A stretch of DNA of 30,309 nucleotides from Chara braunii. Taxonomy: Eukaryota > Streptophyta > Charophyceae > Charales > Characeae. The stretch covers positions 2,187,606 through 2,217,914 of the forward strand of contig BFEA01000168.1 of the NCBI GenBank assembly GCA_003427395.1. The letters are read 5' to 3'. The notes beneath the pieces are model-generated. The model saw only the letters and a program-made list of their open reading frames with translations, made no database searches and was not told where the DNA came from. The position numbers and the translations under genes are program-made. This document shows positions 1 through 9,417 of this stretch, in pieces. How positions within the stretch are numbered: position 1 is the stretch's first letter; each line of letters begins with the position of its first letter.

Positions 1-929
1 TTGAGGACCTCACTGTTGAACCAATTGACTGTTGAAACTTACGGTTGTATGAACTTGTGGTATGACCAGTTGTCCGCTGAACCCCTTTGCTTTGTGAAGT
101 TGCTAAATTGCACAAAGAAAGAAAAAGAAAACTGGAAGCGTGACAGGGTGCCGCAACTTTTGATTCCTGCTGGTCGCCGAGGACCTCGGAAGTGGGCGCG
201 GCGGGTGACAGGCGCCGTTGCCCTTGGCTTCGGTGAACGGTAGGCGCCCCTCCCCGGGTTTCCTCACAACGCGCAACTGCCTCACGCTTTTCCTTTCGGC
301 CTATGAGTGTCGAGACCCTGATGGTCCGGGCTCTGTTGGTTTCGGCTTCCCTCTCGCGGCGGATTCTGAGCTGGCCTCTGGACCCTCTTCTACCGTACCC
401 ACTAGCGGGTGGTTCCTCCGTATCTGATCCAGTCCATGCCAGGACTGGGTCTCGGCCTCGAGGTCGCTCTGGTCACTTTTTGCTTCGGAGTCCCGGTGTC
501 GCGCCCCCACTGCTTCAAAGGTCCGGTTAGATATCCTTCCCTGGACCGATCTCAGTGGGTTGGAGGACTGGCAGACTGTCACGCAGGATTTTGATAGGTA
601 TTAAAAATAGAGGTGTATTCAGAGACAGTCACACTTTGTCATACAGCCGAGTAGTCGGGTATATCCCTCCTGCGAGCGGCGACACGGCTTAGAGTGAGGC
701 GTTCGGGTTTATCGCTTGCACCTGACCCCGTATAAAGGATAGACCCAAGGTCACCGGAGTCCCTATCATTCAGGAGTCCTTCAAGCTGCCTTGAGTGTAA
801 CCTGTATAAAATAAGGAGAAAAATAACAAACATGCATCATAAAGTAATTGACACTGACAAAATGAGAAGACTTGAAACCAGACTCTGCAAGAGCATGACC
901 AGAGAAACGAGACTGAAGAGTAGTACACA
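1..929. other. No recognisable gene
   Basis: Short open frames occur on both strands, but none has a recognisable motif and they overlap each other in several frames. The base composition is mixed, and the stretch 140-560 is GC-rich. I see no tRNA, terminal repeat or long tandem structure here. The stretch runs into the degenerate array that follows. Confidence 0.4.
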
Positions 930-1740
930 GTGCATGCAGGGAGCAGCCGGGCGTGCAGCTGCGCACAGTCACGAATAACACAAATGGTACGGTGCGTAAC
1001 TGCGCACATTGACGAATAGCACAAAAGGTCCTCAAACACGGTGCGCAAGTATGGTGCGCTCTCTGCACACTGTTGGGGAATGCTCAGTTATGGTACTCAA
1101 GTATGGTGCGTTGTTGAGGAATGCTCAAGTACGGTGCGTTCTCTGCGCACTGTTAAGGAATGCTCCAGATATGGTACTGTCGCAAACTTGGTATTTAGAC
1201 ATGGTGCGCACACGGCACCCAAGTTCAAAGCGCAATGTCACACTTAAATTCGAGTGTGCACAGTCGCAGTTGGACCATTATGCAGCGAATCATCAAGGGA
1301 CTCGAATAGCCAACCATCATACTCTGTTCAAGTGCCTATTGGCACAACCAATCATTCAGTTTAAGTGCTCATTGGCACAGCCAATCATCAAACCCTATTT
1401 GAGTGCCTATTGGCACAGCCAAATACTATGCCAAATGCTTGCTCATACAAAGTCCCAAAATATGAAGTGATACACAGATCATGTAACCCTTGGCAGATTC
1501 GACCCAGACACAACGAAGTATGATAGGGTTCACCACGTGATTCGGCATCAACAGTCTTCGTACACAGTATCAGCCCTTAAGTACGGTGCACAGTATCAAC
1601 TGCCCTCAAGCACAGTGCACGTGAGTACCCAATCTCAACAGCTCTCAGGCACGGTGCTCGGGAGCACACGGTATCCTCAGCCCTTGAGCACGGCGAGCTC
1701 GAGTGCTCAGCATCAGCGGCCCTCGGGCACAGTGCGTGCG
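930..1740. repeat. Degenerate interspersed or tandem array with a 16-bp core
   Basis: A core resembling CTCAAGYACGGTGCGY recurs at about 1031, 1096, 1124, 1576, 1605, 1644, 1683 and 1722, at irregular spacings of roughly 28 to 47 bp within two clusters. A related 41-bp duplication (GCGCAC followed by ACGAATA) starts at 961 and 1002. Between the clusters, 1331-1425 holds three copies of a unit containing ATTGGCACAGCCAAT, itself an inverted repeat, at spacings of 33 and 38 bp. The copies are diverged, which suggests an old satellite or a regulatory cluster. The open frames across it have no protein features. Confidence 0.6.
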
Positions 1741-2160
1741 GGCAGTCAACGGTAGATAAAAACCGTGCCATGAACCAATTGGCTCGCGGGGGATTAGACA
1801 GACCTCACACATCTGAGCGAGAAGAAGGAAAGGGGAGAGAGCGAGCAGGGAAGCAGAAAGAAGATGACAGGAGAGGAGGTGAGGGAGAAAGCAAGGTGGC
1901 CCTTGTGAGGACTGAGACCGCCGTACTTCCTCGAGCAACCCCCTTCCCTTTACCTCCTTCTTGCATGTCTTGGTCGTCCCTCTTCCCACTTGCTCTAACG
2001 CAGTAGCTTCAGTCCTTCTCCTTCCTCGCTGTCCCGCCAGTCGTTCCGCATCCGCGCGTGTGAGAGATTCTTACTTGCTGTTTTGCCAGCATTGCTGCAT
2101 TCCATAAGTGAGCGTGCTCTCGATCTGTGTGATCTGTGATCTGTGTCTCTTGGGTGAAGT

Positions 2161-2186
2161 GGCCTCTCTTTTATAATGGAGAGGCC
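2161..2186. promoter_or_regulatory. Inverted repeat enclosing a TATA-like loop
   Basis: GGCCTCTC and GAGAGGCC form a perfect 8-bp inverted repeat around the ten-base loop TTTTATAATG. It follows a stretch of GATCTGTG repeats. It could be a promoter-like element or simply a hairpin. No gene starts convincingly downstream, because the next 600 bp are tandem repeat. Confidence 0.2.
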
Positions 2187-2287
2187 AGGTCGTCGGGGCT
2201 GAGTGCTGCAGTCCCAAGGTCGGGGCTGTGGTCAAACTCTAGACGAGCCTACGTTAAAAATAGCAGCAGTCCCGACCTCGGGATATG

Positions 2288-2800
2288 AACAGTGAGTCCC
2301 ACGCTAAAAATAGCGTGGGGCTGTGTTATTTTTAGAACGGGACTGGCGCAGGCCCAGTCCTCAGTAGATGAACAGTCAGTCCCACGCTAAAAATAGCGTG
2401 GGGCTGTGTTATTTTTAGAACGGGACTGGCGCAGGCCCAGTCCCCGGTAGATGAACAGTCAGTCCCACGCTAAAAATAGTGTGGGGCTGTGTTATTTTTA
2501 GAACGGGACTGGAGCAGGCCCAGTCCTCAGTAGATGAACAGTCAGTCCCACGCTAAAAATAGCGTGGGGCTGTGTTATTTTTAGAACGGGACTGGCGCAT
2601 GCCCAGTCCCCGGTAGATGAACAGTGAGTCCCACGCTAAAAATAGCGTGGGGCTGTGTTATTTTTAGAACGGGACTGGCGCAGGCCCAGTCCCCGGTAGA
2701 TATACAGTCAGTCCCACGCTAAAAAAAGCGTGGGGCTGCGTTATTTTTAGCCCGACTTTGGGAAACGAACAGTCAGTCCCGTGCTAAAAATAGCACATGA
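2288..2800. repeat. 83-bp tandem repeat, each unit with two hairpins
   Basis: The motif TCCCACGCTAAAAATAGC begins at 2297, 2380, 2463, 2546, 2629 and 2712, exactly 83 bp apart. A final diverged unit begins at 2777, 65 bp on. Each unit carries CCCACGCT-aaaaat-AGCGTGGG, a perfect 8-bp stem, and usually a second stem GGGACTGG / CCAGTCCC around a CAGGC-type loop. The last unit keeps the first hairpin with different paired bases (GTGCT / AGCAC). A degenerate unit may precede the array from about 2210. I see no coding sequence. Confidence 0.9.
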
Positions 2801-3632
2801 CCCTATTTTTAATTATTCGGGTCTGGATGTTCATCTATATGGCTACTTAGGGCTGTTCCTTTCTTGGCCGGGTTACGCGGTCGTGTCGGTCCGGTCCCAA
2901 CCGGTCAAACTTGAATATCTCGCTAACCCTTGGTCCGTTTCAAATGCCGTTTGGACCGGACCCCACTAATTGCCTATTGCGGTCGCGTCGGTCCAGTCCA
3001 ACGGGGACGATTAAGATCTCCGGAGGACCATGCTGCCACGCCATCTTTCCCTTGATTTCGGCTCAGGGAAAATTCAACCGACGCGTTAGGTCCAGTTTGA
3101 CCATTATTGTGGACGCCCCTAGGCACGATTTAGACGCTGCGCGGGATTGACCGCGACGAGTCATTTTCTGCAGCTGCACCGCACCGTCTTCCGACACCGG
3201 TCCAGGTGTCGCTGTTCCTGCTCTATAGTGTCTGTCGAGGTCTCAGCCTCATGGTACACGATGGTTACCTGGACCTCCATAGTGACTCCATCTTTCCTCG
3301 TCCTCCGCTTCGCCCGGTTTTTGGCCTCAGAGACGGCCAACTGCAGTCTATGGTCCCCTCCCATTTCCTCTTCTCTCGCTCCTTCCACGTTAACTTTTAA
3401 CTTCGCCTTGTCTCCTCCGTCGAAATTTAGGATCGTGGTTATCCTGGGGCCTTCACCAGACATAGGAGACCAGCGTGTAACGTACTTCCAACAGTCTGGC
3501 CTATAGCCATGCAGGCCGTCACTACGCGCCATAGCCAAACTCAGCACAGTAGGCCCTGCGCAACGCAGCACTAATCTACCCGCCCGGAATAGCACGTCAC
3601 TTACTAGAACGCTCACAGAACCTGCAGGGCGC
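2801..3632. other. Unassigned region
   Basis: Several overlapping open frames occur, the longest being 151 codons on the - strand (3161-3616). It has no motif I recognise and is shadowed by + strand frames of similar length. The sequence 2875-3000 repeats the words GGTCCGGTCC and GTCGGTCC several times. This may be the decayed edge of an unidentified transposon, but I cannot assign it. Confidence 0.35.
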
Positions 3633-3640
3633 TATAAAAG
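3633..3640 (+). promoter_or_regulatory. Possible TATA box
   Basis: TATAAAAG sits in a GC-rich context (GGGCGCTATAAAAGCAGC). About 150-200 bp downstream the sequence turns AT-rich with AATAAAA-like signals near 3815, an arrangement seen in some LTRs and in short transcription units. No second copy of this stretch exists in the window, so an LTR cannot be shown, and no supported gene follows. Confidence 0.25.
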
Positions 3641-6200
3641 CAGCTAGCAGCGAATATCGTCCCAGTTCTCAGACTGAAGGGGGCACGCCTCATGCACCCC
3701 GTACTACTCTACCCACTTTCTTCTTTTTATAGTCCATGATCCATGTTTTCTGCGTGAGGGATTCAGATAACTCCCAGTGTTTTGTATTCCAACAATTTAT
3801 AATTCATAAATTAATAAAATAGAATAATTAAAATAAACAAAAAAGGGGAGGGGGGCGTGAAACAAGATTCCAACGGTGTCTGCTCCCTCTTTTAGCCACT
3901 AATCGTTTCGTCTTAGTCGTGAAGCGACTGCGGGCCCCAAGTTGTGGTCCCATAACGGGTTACCGTCAGCACAGTCTCCCCCTTCAAAAGGACACCCTCA
4001 TACTACCCCTGGTGGGTACCCGTGTCCGATGGCAAGGAGGGGGCCTATGACCCTCCATGGGGGTGATAGGCCTCCTACCAAAGCGGTCGCGGGTGCTCCC
4101 ATTTTGGGTCCCCACGACATGGCGCTCAACCGGACAGGTCGCCTACATGCGATATACGAGAAAGATCGGGCCATTCTAGACCACAGACCACTACTGCACT
4201 CATAATTTGAGCCGTTGGTCTTCCCGCGAAACGACGAGCTGGAAAGACCTAAAAAGAAACTCAATAATGATAATAATAGTAATAAGGATAACAAAAATAG
4301 AAGTAAAATTCGAGGAAAAAGAAAAGGAAAAGTCACAGCGACACTACAACTTGAGGCCACATATTCGCCTCAGACAGAATAGCGAACTGTATCGAGGATC
4401 AGACTCGACACGCGACTTTCCTCTTTTCCCGTTTCTCCTCCTTTCTTCTTTTCCTTTTATTTTATTTTTCTTTTCCTCTGTTCCTAGTCCAAATCACGAC
4501 CGTAGGACATTGGTGCACAGTTGGGGGGGGGGGACCTTGCCAGCCCTGACGGTCACTTCAGCTGCAAGCCCACTGCAAGACAGGGAATCAAGCCGATGCG
4601 GTACCACAAGGAAGCCCAGCAACAGTGTCGTTTCCGCTCAACCCTATGGGCTGACACCTGGCCCACAATGAAAATAAGCAGACGGCACCCTGTACACCGC
4701 AGAGAAAGAACGGGTGTCTAGGGTATCTAACTGGTCCCTTTTTATCTCTCACTGACAGCAGCTTCATGCTCCTAACCCATAACCCGGCAGAGGGCACTCA
4801 GCGCGCAGTAGAAGAGACTGTGGCCGTCTCTCTACCTTCGCGTCCCAGGGCGAGCCCGACGGCTACCACGGCCACAGGCCGGTAGTGCTTTGCTGTACAG
4901 CAGGGCGCCGAGCCTGCGTGGACCAATGGAAAGCTTTGTGGCGCACCTTTTGCTGAGGCAGGCACCAACAGGACCGGTCCACGTCAAGGTACGGCCCGGG
5001 TACTAGGGATCGTAGTTCGGGAACATACCTACAGGCCGCATCGTCGGAGCAAGAGGCCGATACCAAGCAGGGACTTGGTACGCAGAGGAGGGCCAAGACA
5101 CCGCGCCCTCCGACAACGCGTCTCTCTCCTGCTACAACGGCGATGGCGCGTGAGATAGCGGATACCAGCTCCGATACCACTGCAATCAGATTCACATTCA
5201 TTCACACTCCACACATATGCAAACAGGTTGCGCAGCAAACTGGCGTAAGGCGGTCACTCAGAACTCAGAGATATAGTACCACGAACTCAGTCCAGATATA
5301 AGTTCACTTCCACTGGCTATGGTGGCACATCGCATGTACGACTCTCTGTCGTCACTCACTCAACACTGTTGTTCGCACACAGGATCACCCTGAATATCCC
5401 ACACGCAACACTTTGTACCCTCGCGCACACACTCACACACACCTACAGCTACGGCGGTNATGGCCGCTACTACCCTATCGCTATGGCTATCTCCTTCTCG
5501 CCCACTTCGTCTTCGGGCTCACTGCAGACCACCTCGCACAAGTCGCTATGACAGCGCTTCCGCATGGCTTACGCAAGAATGAAGAATGGCTGGACACTGC
5601 CCTTTGATTTATACTTTTGTAGCTCGCTGGTCTGGCCCTTTTCCATCGGCCCATTGTGCACACAGTCCCGTATGGTACTTGCTGGACTGGACTGGGACTG
5701 ACTGGACCGTACTGCTGACTGCATGGGGTTGGACCGCAACCTCACTGCAGTTGCAATGCCAACACACTGAGGTTGGTTCCACTACTTGCCCACTTGCCTC
5801 TGTCTAATGTGAGCCTACTCCGAAAGTCTGTAGACTTGGCCTTTCGGTACTGTAGCAGCTACGACCTTGACCTTTCAGGACTGTAGCAGCTACGACCTTG
5901 AGAACTCACTAGGACTCCTATCCGACAGGTCTACAGATCAAACCCCTTCCACTATACCGACCTACGACAGACAATAGCTACTGTCAAAACCCAGGTCACG
6001 GGTTCAAACACTTGGGGTCAACACAAATACTGTACACAGGTAAGGTGAGAACTAGGGATCGAGCCCTGGGATCTGCACTCGCTACTGCTGACAGGTGAAA
6101 ATCATTTCATATTTCAGATTTCTACATTTTTTTTTCCTTCTTTTCTCTATACTCTTAAAGCAAGCAAAGGGCCCAACGTGACGCGTCCCGCCGGGCCCAG
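3641..6200. other. Unassigned low-information region
   Basis: I find no convincing gene. Small structures include a run of eleven G near 4525, a CA-rich stretch near 5425-5450, one ambiguous base at 5459, and a 31-bp tandem duplication (ACTGTAGCAGCTACGACC) starting at 5849 and 5880. A frame at 4207-4671 contains YNLRP, a word also seen near the end of some retrotransposon polyproteins, but nothing around it supports that reading. Stretches near 6000 and 6060 resemble tRNA B boxes without matching A boxes. Confidence 0.35.
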
Positions 6201-6289
6201 CGAAAATCGGACTGGAGGGTCGTGGGAGTTGGGCGAGGAAATAAAGGCGCGACGTTTTGCGGCGGTACCGCAGGCCTGACAGAGACCCC

Positions 6290-6600
6290 GGCGCGCGGGA
6301 TTTGGCCGTGGCGGTTCGTGGAGGCCCTGGGAAAGGGAAAAAGGGCGAGCCAAGGGGAGAAGGGTGCTGCAGGCCACGGTGCGAAAGTGTGGCGCGTGGG
6401 ATTTGGCCGTGACAGTTCGTGGAGGCTCTGGGCAAGGGAAAAAGGGCGGGTTGAGGGGAGAAGGGTGCTGCAGGCCACGGCGTGAAAGTGCGGCGCGTGT
6501 GCGGGCCTACGGACTTTTTTGCGTGGGTCCAGGGTGGCAGAGTGCAGCGTGTGCGCTGGCCCGCGGACTTTTTTGCATGGGTGCGCGAGGGCAGAGGCCC
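6290..6600. repeat. 101-bp tandem duplication followed by a 54-bp duplication
   Basis: ATTTGGCCGTG recurs at 6300 and 6401, and GTGCTGCAGGCCACGG at about 6364 and 6465, so roughly two units of 101 bp are present. Just after, GGACTTTTTTGC recurs at 6511 and 6565, 54 bp apart. The whole block is GC-rich (GGCGCG words) and stands out from its AT-richer flanks. Open frames across it are compatible with repeat-driven openness rather than with a gene. Confidence 0.8.
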
Positions 6601-6807
6601 TGCAGGGAGGTACGGCCTATGGCCGGTGAGGTCTGGCTATCGGCAGGAACGATGTACGCAGCGGGGAAATAGCGCGACAGCGGCATGTTTTGCGTCGTGC
6701 GGGTGGCCAATGGTGCGATGTCGGAGTTGAACGACGCATGCAATCCGGAATGAACGACAGGCCTCAAGGGAAGGACACGATGTTGAGGGGAAGTGGTCAA
6801 CCTATAA

Positions 6808-6829
6808 AGTGTGTGTGTGTGTGTGTGGT

Positions 6830-6906
<77 letters not shown>

Positions 6907-6932
6907 AACGCGATCCTGAGCAACAACGCGTG

Positions 6933-6965
<33 letters not shown>

Positions 6966-6988
6966 ACAACGCGATCCTGAGCAACGAC

Positions 6989-7072
<84 letters not shown>

Positions 7073-7074
7073 AA
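6808..7074. repeat. Compound GT and GA microsatellite
   Basis: A (GT)n tract at about 6808-6842 passes directly into (GA)n at about 6842-6904. The spacer ACAACGCGATCCTGAGCAAC then occurs twice, at about 6904 and 6965, each time followed by another (GA)n tract. A third, diverged start of the spacer (ACAACCCGAT) closes the array. The GA tracts and spacer therefore form a higher-order tandem repeat. Serine-leucine and arginine-glutamate open frames here are artefacts of the dinucleotide. Confidence 0.95.
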
Positions 7075-7185
7075 CCCGATTGTATGCTAGGGGTGCTGAT
7101 AAGAGCGGGCACCACGAGCACTCCCGGGGAGGCTCCGTCTATTGGTGAGGAGCAGCACCTGCTGTAAAGCGGGTCCAACATTGTA
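7075..7185 (-). mobile_element. SINE-like element, hairpin family, copy A
   Basis: This copy lies in reverse orientation. Its conserved core (GGCTCC, TCTATTGGTG, AGCAGCACCTGCTG, GGGTCCA) spans about 7131-7180. Its hairpin has stems 7092-7096 (GGTGC) and 7109-7113 (GCACC) around the loop 7097-7108, which reads CCGCTCTTATCA on the element strand. The element's 3' side abuts the GA microsatellite, which may have grown from its tail. The family is defined by comparison with the copies near 9001, 9281, 10269, 11400, 11580, 11845 and 12100. Confidence 0.75.
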
Positions 7186-7310
7186 GTTGCGTGTTTGATC
7201 AGTCATGTGGTTGTGATGGCAGCCAGCTGCAGGGCTCACCTACAAGGACTGGAATTTGGCAGATAGCACTACACAACAGCCTAAATTGCTTGCCTACATG
7301 ACATCCTATG

Positions 7311-7468
7311 TTAAACCACCAGTACTTCTTAAAGTCGTGCCCGTTAACGCTACACGACTTTAGGAAACGTACGGGCCACTACAGGAGTGCCCAAATTCAT
7401 CCAACTAGAAACGTTTCTACTCTATTTTTTTCCGCGGCCGGTAGCTGGGCCAAGTACTGGTGGTTTAA
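7311..7468. mobile_element. TTAA-flanked MITE, copy 1
   Basis: The element 7315-7464 (150 bp) begins ACCACCAGTACTT and ends with the exact reverse complement. It is bounded by TTAA at 7311-7314 and 7465-7468. It has no coding capacity. Internal words (AAATTCATCCAACTAGAAACG) are shared in diverged form with copy 2. A TTAA duplication is typical of piggyBac-type insertion, but the ends do not resemble ordinary piggyBac ends, so the superfamily is unassigned. Confidence 0.85.
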
Positions 7469-7599
7469 GGGTATATTAAGTGATAGTATACACAGATTTC
7501 ACAGCTGCCGCGAGGGGAATTGGGACCAGATTCTGACCGATTCTAAGTTGTGTTCCGCTTCACCCCATTTCACCAGCAAGCAGTTGTTTGTTTGATCAG

Positions 7600-8072
7600 A
7601 CGTGTAGCGTTCACTCCCTTTTGGTTCCCCGGGTCGTAGCCTTTTGTCCTACTCTCTCTGGAGCTCTCTCTTTCCCATAAGGCTGCAGGTGGTCCTATCT
7701 TAGAGCTCCCCTTCTCCTGGAGTAGGGTCAGTACCATTTCTAGCCTTTTGTTCCCCGGGCCCAGCCCTTATCCCTGGAGTAGGTCAGTACCATTTCCTGA
7801 CCCGCATCTCCCTGTTCCCCTTTAGTTTGGTCTGATTCCAGGTGTCTGCAGCCCTTCCCTTCGGTTATGAACGGTTCCACCCAGGGGAGCCATATGTCGA
7901 AAGAGGGGGGAATTTGAGGGAGACACCAGTCATTGAACCACATATCTGGAGTTTGCTGCTGCCCTACCCCATGCCCACTGCTCACCCTACCCCCCTAGCC
8001 TACGTTCTGGAAGTCCCCTTTCTTCCTGTATATACATTCTGAATACTGAAGTTCCATTTCCCTTCCCCGGCT
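7600..8072. other. Unassigned region before a small ORF
   Basis: This stretch is pyrimidine-rich. It contains a short duplication: the words CCTTTTGTTCCCCGGG, GGAGTAGG and TCAGTACCATTTC recur between 7620 and 7800. No gene is supported. It could be leader sequence of a transcript that continues into the small open frame at 8073. Confidence 0.3.
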
Positions 8073-8252
8073 ATGACAGAGAGAGAAGTTTGGAAGACCA
8101 TGAATGACGATACGCAGACAGATTTGGGACCCCCAGTCTTGTTTCAGGCGTTGATTGCTTCGCTTTCTGGGGATGGGGATGCTCTTTTTTCTAACCTAAG
8201 GGGATTGCAAAAACTGTACAAGGCAAAAGAGGACTGCAGAGGAGTGATGTAA
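8073..8252 (+). CDS. Hypothetical 59-residue open frame, perhaps a gene fragment
   Basis: The frame starts MTEREVWKTMNDDTQ and ends KEDCRGVM followed by TAA. The composition looks protein-like: mixed charged and hydrophobic residues, with a stretch PPVLFQALIASLSGDGDALF that could form a helix, and no low complexity. No family is recognised. It has no clear promoter. The region downstream has been hit by at least three short poly(A) insertions. It could be the tail of a retrocopied transcript, an exon, or chance. Confidence 0.3.
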   Translation: MTEREVWKTMNDDTQTDLGPPVLFQALIASLSGDGDALFSNLRGLQKLYKAKEDCRGVM

Positions 8253-8275
8253 AAATCCTTCTGTCCTAGATATAA

Positions 8276-8342
8276 CTCTGGATGTGGATGAAAACAAAAA
8301 AAAAACAAAAAAAACAAAAAAAAAAAGCTCTGGATGTGGATG
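8276..8342 (+). mobile_element. Tail-only retroinsertion with 15-bp target duplication
   Basis: CTCTGGATGTGGATG occurs exactly at 8276-8290 and 8328-8342. Between the copies is a 37-bp A-rich tract with scattered C. The arrangement is that of a target-site duplication around an insertion that kept only its poly(A) tail. Duplication by slippage is an alternative. Confidence 0.65.
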
Positions 8343-8394
8343 TCTCAGTAGATGAAATTGAAGGTCCATAGTGATTCGTCAGAGTGGTTAAATT

Positions 8395-8466
8395 AGATGT
8401 TGCATCATCTGATTATTGTTATATTAAGCTTTTTGGTGTTCTGAAATTTTGGCAGCATCTAGCATT

Positions 8467-8503
<37 letters not shown>

Positions 8504-8514
8504 AGATGTTGCAT
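8395..8514 (+). mobile_element. 98-bp poly(A) insertion with 11-bp target duplication
   Basis: AGATGTTGCAT occurs at 8395-8405 and 8504-8514. The 98 bp between end in 33 consecutive A (8468-8500). The body is about 62 bp and resembles no other sequence in the window. This fits a severely 5'-truncated product of target-primed reverse transcription. Confidence 0.65.
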
Positions 8515-8662
8515 TACTTGGAGAGTAGGGGTATTGTAGCCTCCCCTTCTGAAAATAGCTGCTGGGATAGACCGAAGCTGTCCGCAAGATCTGGGATCCT
8601 GGGGGGCAGAGGTGGTCCAGTCGAGGTCGCAGTTCTATCATATGATTTTCCCTCTCGTACCT

Positions 8663-8778
8663 GTGTAGAGGGAGCAATCTTTTTTTTTTCGGTTTTTTTC
8701 TTATAGAAAAGTCAGCCTCTGTAACTAGGTGGGATGGTACCTGTACACACTGTACAGGAAAGTGTACAGGGAGCAATC
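8663..8778 (-). mobile_element. 82-bp reverse poly(A) insertion with 17-bp target duplication
   Basis: GTGTAGAGGGAGCAATC (8663-8679) and GTGTACAGGGAGCAATC (8762-8778) differ at one base. The 82 bp between them begin with a poly(T) tract, so the insertion is in reverse orientation. It is a third short retroinsertion within 500 bp. Confidence 0.65.
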
Positions 8779-8805
8779 AATGCTGCTATTCTTAATAACA
8801 TTGTC

Positions 8806-8972
8806 TTAAACCACCAGTACTTCCGAAAGTCACGGCCACATGCACGCCACGACATGCTGGGATGAACGGGCCTGGGGCGTTGGCATAAATTCATTCAAGT
8901 GGAAACGTCGCAGCACTGTAGCAATGGCTGGCTGTATATTTGCCACAACTTCTGGAAGTACTGGTGGTTCAA
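8806..8972. mobile_element. TTAA-flanked MITE, copy 2
   Basis: The element 8810-8968 (159 bp) starts ACCACCAGTACTTCC and ends GGAAGTACTGGTGGT. The left flank is TTAA (8806-8809) and the right is TCAA (8969-8972), a one-base decay of the duplication. Internal sequence is alignable with copy 1. It is noncoding; a long open frame that crosses it also crosses neighbouring repeats and is not a gene. Confidence 0.8.
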
Positions 8973-9000
8973 TGTTGGTGGGACCGTGGGAGGTGTTTTG

Positions 9001-9050
9001 GGATGCTGCTCACGGTTTCCAGCAGGTGATAACCCCTACTGGCAGATAGG
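9001..9050 (+). mobile_element. SINE-like hairpin family, degenerate copy B
   Basis: Only the core is recognisable: GGTTTCCAGCAGGTG followed by a diverged counterpart of CCCCACCAATAGATGG. The hairpin segment is absent or unrecognisable. It is adjacent to MITE copy 2. Confidence 0.5.
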
Positions 9051-9166
9051 GTCTTCTCTTTTCTTTTTTGCTCCCAGAGAGTTCACTGCCCAAGGCTCGG
9101 TGCCAGTTTCAACCGAGGAGATTTTGGCTGGCCTGAGCTTGTACTCGTGGAACCGCTGTATAGGCA

Positions 9167-9280
9167 TTAAACCACCAGCACCTTTCCCATATATTGGTTG
9201 CAGGCAGAAACAAAGGCCCGAAACGATAAATTTATCAACGGCGGCCCTAACTCGTTCTTGTGACTCCCGCATGGTTTCCC
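9167..9280 (+). mobile_element. Possible solo end of the TTAA MITE
   Basis: TTAA at 9167 is followed by ACCACCAGCACCTTTCCC, which matches the family terminus ACCACCAGTACTT with two differences. No matching right end is found before the next SINE copy, so this is either a truncated copy or chance. Confidence 0.35.
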
Positions 9281-9417
9281 CTTTTTTTTTTTCTTTTTTT
9301 TTTAACCGCCCCCTCCAGTGCTAGTGGTGCTGGTAAGAGCAGACACCGCTAGCGCCTGGTGAGAGGCTCCATCTATTGGTGGGGAGCATCACCTGCTGGA
9401 AAACGGGTCCAGCGTCG
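9281..9417 (-). mobile_element. SINE-like hairpin family, copy C
   Basis: The copy is in reverse orientation: a poly(T) stretch at about 9281-9303 represents the A tail. The hairpin stems are 9320-9329 (GCTAGTGGTG) and 9344-9353 (CACCGCTAGC), ten pairs with one G-T, around a 14-base loop reading TCTGCTCTTACCAG on the element strand. The core lies at 9361-9417 and includes GCTGGA-aaacggg-TCCAGC, a second small hairpin. No target duplication was found. Confidence 0.8.

Noticed and set aside
2288-2800. CRISPR-like regular repeats
   Set aside because: The whole 83-bp unit repeats with no unique spacers, there are no cas genes, and the context is eukaryotic.
3161-3616. 151-codon - strand frame
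   Set aside because: No recognisable motif, overlapping frames on the other strand, and no supporting context.
4207-4671. Retrotransposon polyprotein end suggested by RHYNLRP
   Set aside because: A five-residue word alone; the rest of the frame is low complexity and no RT, integrase or LTR is nearby.
5990-6090. tRNA-like B boxes (GGGTTCAAAC and, reversed, GGGCTCGATCC)
   Set aside because: No A box at the right spacing, no cloverleaf and no tail.
6507-7181. Long - strand open frame rich in Ser-Leu, and the Arg-Glu frame on the + strand
   Set aside because: Both are translations of the GA/GT microsatellite and the repeats around it.
8899-9324. 141-codon + strand open frame
   Set aside because: It crosses the end of a MITE and two SINE fragments and has no motif.
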